A DNA stretch of 5,203 nt from Zoogloea sp. (GTDB lineage Bacteria > Pseudomonadota > Gammaproteobacteria > Burkholderiales > Rhodocyclaceae): positions 1 through 5,203 of the forward strand of contig JAEUNV010000073.1 in assembly GCA_016790385.1 (NCBI GenBank), written 5' to 3'. The translations under genes and the position numbers were made by a program. Positions 1 to 5,203 of the stretch are shown here, piece after piece; position 1 is the stretch's first letter; each line of letters opens with the position of its first letter. Under the pieces are notes generated by a model. That model was given only the letters and a program-made list of their open reading frames with translations, had not been told where the DNA came from and made no database searches.

Positions 1-1
1 G

Positions 2-130
2 GCGGAGTTCCTGCGTGAAATGGGATGCGACGAAATGCAGGGCTATCTGCTCAGCGCGCCGCTGCCAGCGGAGGCATTTCCGGCCTGGTTGATCGAGTTG
101 AGCCAGCCGGCCCCGGTGGAGTCAGCCTGA
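2..130 (+). CDS. EAL-domain protein, C-terminal fragment (5' end outside window)
   Basis: The frame is open from the left edge and ends at TGA 128-130, giving 42 visible residues. They contain the typical end of an EAL (c-di-GMP phosphodiesterase) domain: a leucine-rich helix, then GCDEMQGYLLSAPLPAEAF, with the conserved Gly-Cys-Asp, the Gln-Gly-Tyr of the last strand and the Pro-Leu before the terminal helix. A short tail (WLIELSQPAPVESA) closes the protein. EAL domains hydrolyse c-di-GMP to pGpG. The catalytic residues other than the QGY region lie outside the window, so activity cannot be judged, nor can the presence of a GGDEF, PAS or receiver domain upstream. It differs clearly from the EAL C-terminus encoded at the right end of the window, so the two are paralogues rather than a recent duplication. 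The family assignment is firm despite the short length. Confidence 0.85.
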   Translation, partial: AEFLREMGCDEMQGYLLSAPLPAEAFPAWLIELSQPAPVESA

Positions 131-176
131 CTCGGAGCCCACGCCGATCCCGGCTGGTTTATCGGCATGCGCCGAG
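131..176 (+). other. Possible structured 3' region after the EAL gene
   Basis: Directly after the EAL stop codon, GCCGAT (143-148) can pair with ATCGGC (161-166) across a 12-nt loop. Around it, CTCGG (131-135) can pair with CCGAG (172-176). A competing hairpin pairs TCGGC (162-166) with GCCGA (171-175) over a 4-nt loop and excludes the first stem. No U-tract follows. It may be part of the transcript end or chance in GC-rich DNA; no function can be assigned. Confidence 0.25.
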
Positions 177-180
177 CTAC

Positions 181-217
181 AGGCGCCGCGTGCCAGGGGC
201 GCGAGCCGGCGCCTTTA
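181..217 (+). terminator. Strong hairpin, candidate terminator of the EAL gene
   Basis: AGGCGCCG (181-188) pairs perfectly with CGGCGCCT (207-214). Inside it, CGTGCC (189-194) pairs with GGCGCG (198-203) with one G-U pair, leaving a 3-nt loop and a 3-nt bulge (204-206). The stem runs into TTT (214-216) and then ACAT, so the U-tract is short. Its position about 50 bp after the EAL stop and before the next gene on the same strand fits an intrinsic terminator. The weak U-tract leaves room for a Rho-dependent end or a purely structural element. Confidence 0.45.
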
Positions 218-231
218 CATAGCTTGCCCAT

Positions 232-241
232 CCGTTAACGG
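232..241. promoter_or_regulatory. Perfect 10-bp palindrome upstream of the Spy-like gene
   Basis: CCGTTAACGG is identical to its own reverse complement. It lies 81 bp before the GTG start of the Spy-like gene and 3 bp before TTGACG (245-250), a 5/6 match to a sigma-70 -35 box. No convincing -10 box follows at 16-18 bp, so the promoter itself is uncertain. The palindrome could be an operator for a regulator of the downstream gene; no specific regulator family is recognised from it. Confidence 0.25.
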
Positions 242-313
242 CACTTGACGGGGTTCGCGCCGAGAATCCGCTCCATCGTGCTGGCGCTCCATCCGGGAGG
301 GCCCACGCCAAAC

Positions 314-317
314 GGAG
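314..317 (+). promoter_or_regulatory. Shine-Dalgarno deciding the start of the Spy-like gene
   Basis: GGAG lies 5 nt before GTG 323-325. The same frame is open further upstream to a TTG at 245, but that codon has no good ribosome binding site and would put 26 extra residues before the signal peptide. The GTG gives a standard signal peptide at the very N-terminus. Confidence 0.65.
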
Positions 318-322
318 TCATC

Positions 323-868
323 GTGAATACTTCCAGCCCATTGTGGAAAAAGCGTCTCGTCCTCAGCGCACTGGCCGCGATCCTGCCCCTCTCCGCCGTG
401 GCCGATGGCCGTGGTGGCGCCCCCTACGCTCAGGGCCGCTGCGAAGGGCCGTTGTCCGGCGGCAACGTCTCCATGCATCCCCATTCCCACCATGAAATGG
501 GGCGGCCGGGCATGCTCCCCGGCATGATGCCGCCTCTTCCTTTCCTCCACCGGATCGAATTGAGTGAAGCTCAGCAGGACAAGGTCTTCGAGCTGATGAC
601 CGCCAATCTGCCAGCCGAGCGGGCCAAGGCGAAGATTGCCCGCAAGGCCCTGGATGATCTGCGCAAGCTGGGCGCGGACCAGCCCTTCGACCCCGTCAAA
701 GCACGGGAGTTGGCGGCCGCCCACAGTCAGGCCATGGCCGATCTGCTGGTGATGCGGGCAGAGACCGAGGCCAAGGTGCGCGCCCTGCTCACAACCGAAC
801 AGCGGGCCAAGCTCAATGCCGCCGAGCGCGAGGGCGGCGGGCATTGTGCCCCGTCCCGGCGCTCGTAG
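323..868 (+). CDS. Exported Spy/CpxP-like protein (LTXXQ family) with His/Met-rich segment
   Basis: The product is 181 residues starting at GTG, chosen for its SD (GGAG, 5 nt upstream) and the signal peptide that follows. Residues 1-27 form a Sec signal: polar start, Trp-Lys-Lys-Arg, a hydrophobic core (LVLSALAAILPLSAVA), and likely cleavage after Ala-Val-Ala at 27/28. The mature protein begins with a flexible Gly/Pro-rich part holding a His/Met cluster at about residues 51-69 (His 52, 54, 56, 57; Met 51, 59, 64, 68, 69). A helical region follows, with LSEAQQDKVFEL (80-91) and a second repeat, LTTEQRAKL (156-164). These are the paired LTXXQ-type motifs of the Spy/CpxP/ZraP group of periplasmic chaperones and stress sensors. 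Two cysteines flank the domain (40 and 175). By family, it probably binds unfolded proteins or metal ions in the periplasm. The His/Met patch favours a Cu, Ni or Zn link, which is inference. No partner two-component system or efflux gene is adjacent. It is convergent with katG. Confidence 0.75.
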   Translation: MNTSSPLWKKRLVLSALAAILPLSAVADGRGGAPYAQGRCEGPLSGGNVSMHPHSHHEMGRPGMLPGMMPPLPFLHRIELSEAQQDKVFELMTANLPAERAKAKIARKALDDLRKLGADQPFDPVKARELAAAHSQAMADLLVMRAETEAKVRALLTTEQRAKLNAAEREGGGHCAPSRRS

Positions 869-877
869 CCCTGCGAT

Positions 878-911
878 GCCCGCAGAGCCCCGCGCGCCGG
901 GCCTTGCGGGC
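878..911. terminator. Hairpin in the convergent gap between the Spy-like gene and katG
   Basis: GCCCGCA (878-884) pairs perfectly with TGCGGGC (905-911). An inner GCCC/GGGC (887-890 with 899-902) extends the stem around an 8-nt loop. It fills most of the 43-bp gap between the two converging genes and abuts the katG stop codon. Such a placement suits a shared bidirectional terminator, but neither strand has a U-tract after the stem, so it may only stabilise 3' ends or assist Rho-dependent ending. Confidence 0.4.
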
Positions 912-3178
<2,267 letters not shown>

Positions 3179-3217
3179 GATGCAGCTCATAGCGTCCGGG
3201 CACCTGGGAGCCAGGGA

Positions 3218-3235
3218 GGGCGGGCTTTCCCGCCC
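3218..3235 (-). terminator. Perfect GC hairpin downstream of pdxH
   Basis: GGGCGGG (3218-3224) and CCCGCCC (3229-3235) form a perfect 7-bp stem with a 4-nt loop (AAAG on the minus strand). It lies 28 bp past the pdxH stop and upstream of the katG promoter region, the right place to end the pdxH transcript. Beyond the stem the minus strand reads TCCCTGG, without a U-tract, so it is not a textbook intrinsic terminator. Confidence 0.45.
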
Positions 3236-3263
3236 GGGGGGCGAACAGGCTGGTGGGGCTGAC

Positions 3264-3911
3264 TCAGGGGGCCAGGCGTTGCCGTGTCCAGCCGCCATCG
3301 TCGGCGAGGCGGTAGGCAATCCGGTCGTGGAGGCGGGAGCTGCGCCCCTGCCAGAACTCCCAGTAATCCGGCTTGAGGCGGTAGCCCCCCCAATGGGGTG
3401 GGCGGGGTGGGTTGAGGCCGAACTTGAGACCGTATTCGGCGGCGCGGGCGACAATCGTGCCGCGGCCGGGAATGGGGCGGCTTTGCTCGGAGGCCCACGC
3501 ACCGATGCGGTGGGTGAGGGGGCGGCTGGCGAAATAGGCGTCGGACTCTTCGTCAGACACCTTGTCGACCCGCCCTTCAATGCGCACCACGCGCTCCAGT
3601 TCGACCCAATGAAACTGCAATGCGGCGAAGGGGTGGGTTTCCAGTTCGTGGCCCTTGCGGCTGGTGTAGTTGGTGTACCAGACGATGCCGCGGCTGTCGT
3701 AGTCCTTGATCAGCACGACCCGGGTGGATGGCCGACCATCGGGGCCGACCGTGGCGACAGTCATGGCGTTGGGCTCGGGCAGCTGCTGCGCCAGGGCTTC
3801 ACCGAGCCAGGTGCCGAACTGGGCCAGGGGGTCGGCGGCCACGTCGTCCACGTCGAGGCTGCCGCGTTCGTAGGACTTGCGCAGATCGGCGAGCTTGGGG
3901 GCGTCGCTCAT
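3264..3911 (-). CDS. pdxH: Pyridoxamine/pyridoxine 5'-phosphate oxidase
   Basis: The 215-residue product matches the usual length (E. coli PdxH has 218). It is an FMN-dependent cytosolic oxidase that converts PNP or PMP to pyridoxal 5'-phosphate with O2, releasing H2O2 (and ammonia from PMP). Visible family features: the N-terminal [11 protein letters not shown] segment (residues 10-20) that covers the substrate; the FMN-binding RVVLIKD (64-70), YTNYTSRKG (79-87) and Gln99; IGAWASEQS (136-144); and the diagnostic C-terminus [18 protein letters not shown] (172-189), RLHDR (193-197, the PLP-contacting Arg and His) and terminal RLAP. The frame is open upstream beyond this ATG, but that part overlaps the GGDEF-EAL gene and does not resemble the family, so [10 protein letters not shown] is taken as the start. 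Its SD is weak (GGAA about 8 nt before). It lies 26 bp after the GGDEF-EAL stop on the same strand, so read-through or an operon is plausible. Confidence 0.95.
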   Translation of the reverse strand: MSDAPKLADLRKSYERGSLDVDDVAADPLAQFGTWLGEALAQQLPEPNAMTVATVGPDGRPSTRVVLIKDYDSRGIVWYTNYTSRKGHELETHPFAALQFHWVELERVVRIEGRVDKVSDEESDAYFASRPLTHRIGAWASEQSRPIPGRGTIVARAAEYGLKFGLNPPRPPHWGGYRLKPDYWEFWQGRSSRLHDRIAYRLADDGGWTRQRLAP

Positions 3912-3937
3912 GGGAGGCGTTCCGGGTGGTTGCGATG

Positions 3938-5203
3938 TCAGCTCTGACCGTTGTCCAGGCCCAGGGTTTCGAACTCGTCGGCCGGAACCGCGCGTGAAAA
4001 CAGGAAACCTTGGGCGTAGTCGCAGCCGATCTGGCGCAGGAGGTCGCGTTGCAGTTCGGTCTCGACGCCTTCGGCAACGACTTTGAGGCCGAGCTTGTGG
4101 GCCATCACGACGATGGCCTCGCAAAGGGCGAAGTCGGCACTTTCGGGGGCCAGGTTGCGGGTGAAGGACTGGTCGATCTTCAGAATGTCGATGTCGAACT
4201 TCTTGAGGTAGGACAGGGACGAGTAGCCGGTGCCGAAATCGTCGATGGCCACGCCGATGCCTGCGTCGCGGAAACGTAGCAGGGTGTCGCGGATGCTCGG
4301 GTCGGTGCCCATCAGCAGGCCTTCAGTGATCTCGATCACCAGATTGCTGCCGGGCAGGCCGGCGGCCTGGAGGGTGTCGATCCAGCGCAGGAAGGTCTGT
4401 TCGCCGGAATTGAACTGGACCGGCGAGATGTTGATGCTGACCTGGAAATCCGGTCCGAGGATGCCACGCCAGCGCAGGGTCTGGTGCAGCACCTGTTCGA
4501 AGACCCACTCGCCCAGCTCGTGGATGGTGCCGGTGTCCTCGGCGATGGGGATGAAGGTGGCCGGGCTGACGAAGCCCTGGGTGGCGTGCTTCCAGCGGAT
4601 CAGGGCTTCGGCCTTGGTGATGCGGCCGCTTTCCAGTTCGACGATGGGCTGGTAGTACACCTCCATCTGACCGGCGTCCAGGGCCCGCCGCAGTTCGCCG
4701 GCCAGGCGCACGCGCATTTCGGCGCTTTCCTGGAGAGCCCGGGTGAAGAAGCGGAAGCAGCCGCGCCCTGCATCCTTGGCCAGGTACATGGCCTGATCGG
4801 CGTGCTTGATAAGCTCGCTGATGCTGCTGCCGTCGGCCGGGTAAATGGCGATGCCAATGCTGGCGGAGACAAAGTGCTCGCTGCCATTGAGGTCGAAGGG
4901 GGCGGAGAGCTGGTCGATGACGTCCTGGGCGATGCGTCCGATGTCGGTGCCGCCATTCAGCTCCGACAGGATCACCATGAACTCGTCGCCACCCAGCCGT
5001 GCCACCGTGTCGTAATCGCGCACGCTCTGACGGATGCGGCTGGCCGCCTCGACGAGGAGCATATCGCCGGCCTCGTGGCCCTGGGTTTCATTCACCTCCT
5101 TGAAGCGGTCCAGGTCGATGAAGAGCAGGCCGATCACCGTTTCGTCCCGCTGGGCCTTTTTGATCTCCCGCTCCAGGCGGTCGTTGAAGAGACGCCGGTT
5201 GGG
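3938..5203 (-). CDS. GGDEF-EAL protein (c-di-GMP cyclase/phosphodiesterase), C-terminal part; 5' end outside window
   Basis: The frame is open to the right edge, giving 421 visible residues (numbered from the edge); the start is not in view. A GGDEF domain begins at once ([11 protein letters not shown]), with [15 protein letters not shown], the GGDEF motif at 71-75, and an RxxD motif (RDYD, 62-65) exactly five residues before it, the usual inhibitory-site position. An EAL domain follows from about 160: EAL at 199-201 ([10 protein letters not shown]), Asn258 (NISPVQF), Glu291 (IEITEG), Asp-Asp 321-322 ([11 protein letters not shown]), Lys342 (ILKID), EGVET (378-382) and Gln398 (YAQGF). All metal- and substrate-binding positions known for active EAL enzymes are present, so both synthesis and hydrolysis of c-di-GMP look possible. 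Sensor domains such as PAS or membrane segments are likely upstream but unseen. The short tail ends LDNGQS. It precedes pdxH by 26 bp. Confidence 0.95.
   Translation of the reverse strand, partial: PNRRLFNDRLEREIKKAQRDETVIGLLFIDLDRFKEVNETQGHEAGDMLLVEAASRIRQSVRDYDTVARLGGDEFMVILSELNGGTDIGRIAQDVIDQLSAPFDLNGSEHFVSASIGIAIYPADGSSISELIKHADQAMYLAKDAGRGCFRFFTRALQESAEMRVRLAGELRRALDAGQMEVYYQPIVELESGRITKAEALIRWKHATQGFVSPATFIPIAEDTGTIHELGEWVFEQVLHQTLRWRGILGPDFQVSINISPVQFNSGEQTFLRWIDTLQAAGLPGSNLVIEITEGLLMGTDPSIRDTLLRFRDAGIGVAIDDFGTGYSSLSYLKKFDIDILKIDQSFTRNLAPESADFALCEAIVVMAHKLGLKVVAEGVETELQRDLLRQIGCDYAQGFLFSRAVPADEFETLGLDNGQS

Noticed and set aside
245..322. Longer Spy-like protein starting at TTG 245
   Set aside because: There is no good SD before it, the added 26 residues would bury the signal peptide inside the protein, and a GTG with SD lies at the proper place.
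215..844. Minus-strand open frame of 209 codons opposite the Spy-like gene
   Set aside because: The plus strand has a signal peptide, SD and LTXXQ motifs in the same stretch. The minus frame shows no domain and uses the complement of biased codons.
3912..4124. N-terminal extension of pdxH in the open frame up to 4124
   Set aside because: It overlaps the EAL domain of the upstream gene. The extra residues are Arg/Pro-rich and unlike any PdxH N-terminus, and the ATG at 3911 gives the normal family length.
5135..5137. GTG at 5137 as the start of the GGDEF-EAL gene
   Set aside because: The same frame continues to the window edge and encodes the conserved GGDEF-domain beginning ([11 protein letters not shown]), so the gene is truncated by the window and does not start there.

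Overview
The window looks like chromosomal DNA from a high-GC proteobacterium. The KatG and PdxH sequences and the density of c-di-GMP proteins fit a betaproteobacterium, possibly of the Rhodocyclales or Burkholderiales type. That placement is an impression from protein style, not a computed phylogeny. No mobile element, tRNA, rRNA, CRISPR array or phage gene is visible, and base composition looks even throughout.

Layout. (1) Positions 2-130 (+) are the last 42 codons of an EAL-domain protein whose body lies left of the window. (2) Positions 131-322 are intergenic, with a structured region, a strong hairpin that may be a terminator, and a perfect 10-bp palindrome. (3) Positions 323-868 (+) encode a small exported Spy/CpxP-like (LTXXQ) protein with a His/Met-rich patch. 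(4) A 43-bp convergent gap holding one hairpin separates it from (5) katG at 912-3098 (-), a full-length catalase-peroxidase with all expected catalytic residues. (6) Positions 3099-3263 hold the katG leader, a possible promoter with a LysR-type-like palindrome, and a GC hairpin downstream of pdxH. (7) Positions 3264-3911 (-) encode pdxH, pyridoxamine/pyridoxine 5'-phosphate oxidase. (8) Positions 3938-5203 (-) are the C-terminal 421 codons of a GGDEF-EAL protein running off the right edge. Both of its catalytic motifs are intact.

How the genes may relate. The GGDEF-EAL gene and pdxH are 26 bp apart on the same strand and may be co-transcribed. KatG removes H2O2, which PdxH produces, and the Spy-like protein is of a type that handles envelope or metal stress. 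The locus could therefore be read as stress-related housekeeping bracketed by two c-di-GMP genes. This is inference from adjacency. I see no new multi-gene system: every substantial coding region belongs to a known family. The points most worth a second look are the palindromes upstream of katG and of the Spy-like gene, and the metal-ligand-rich segment of the Spy-like protein.
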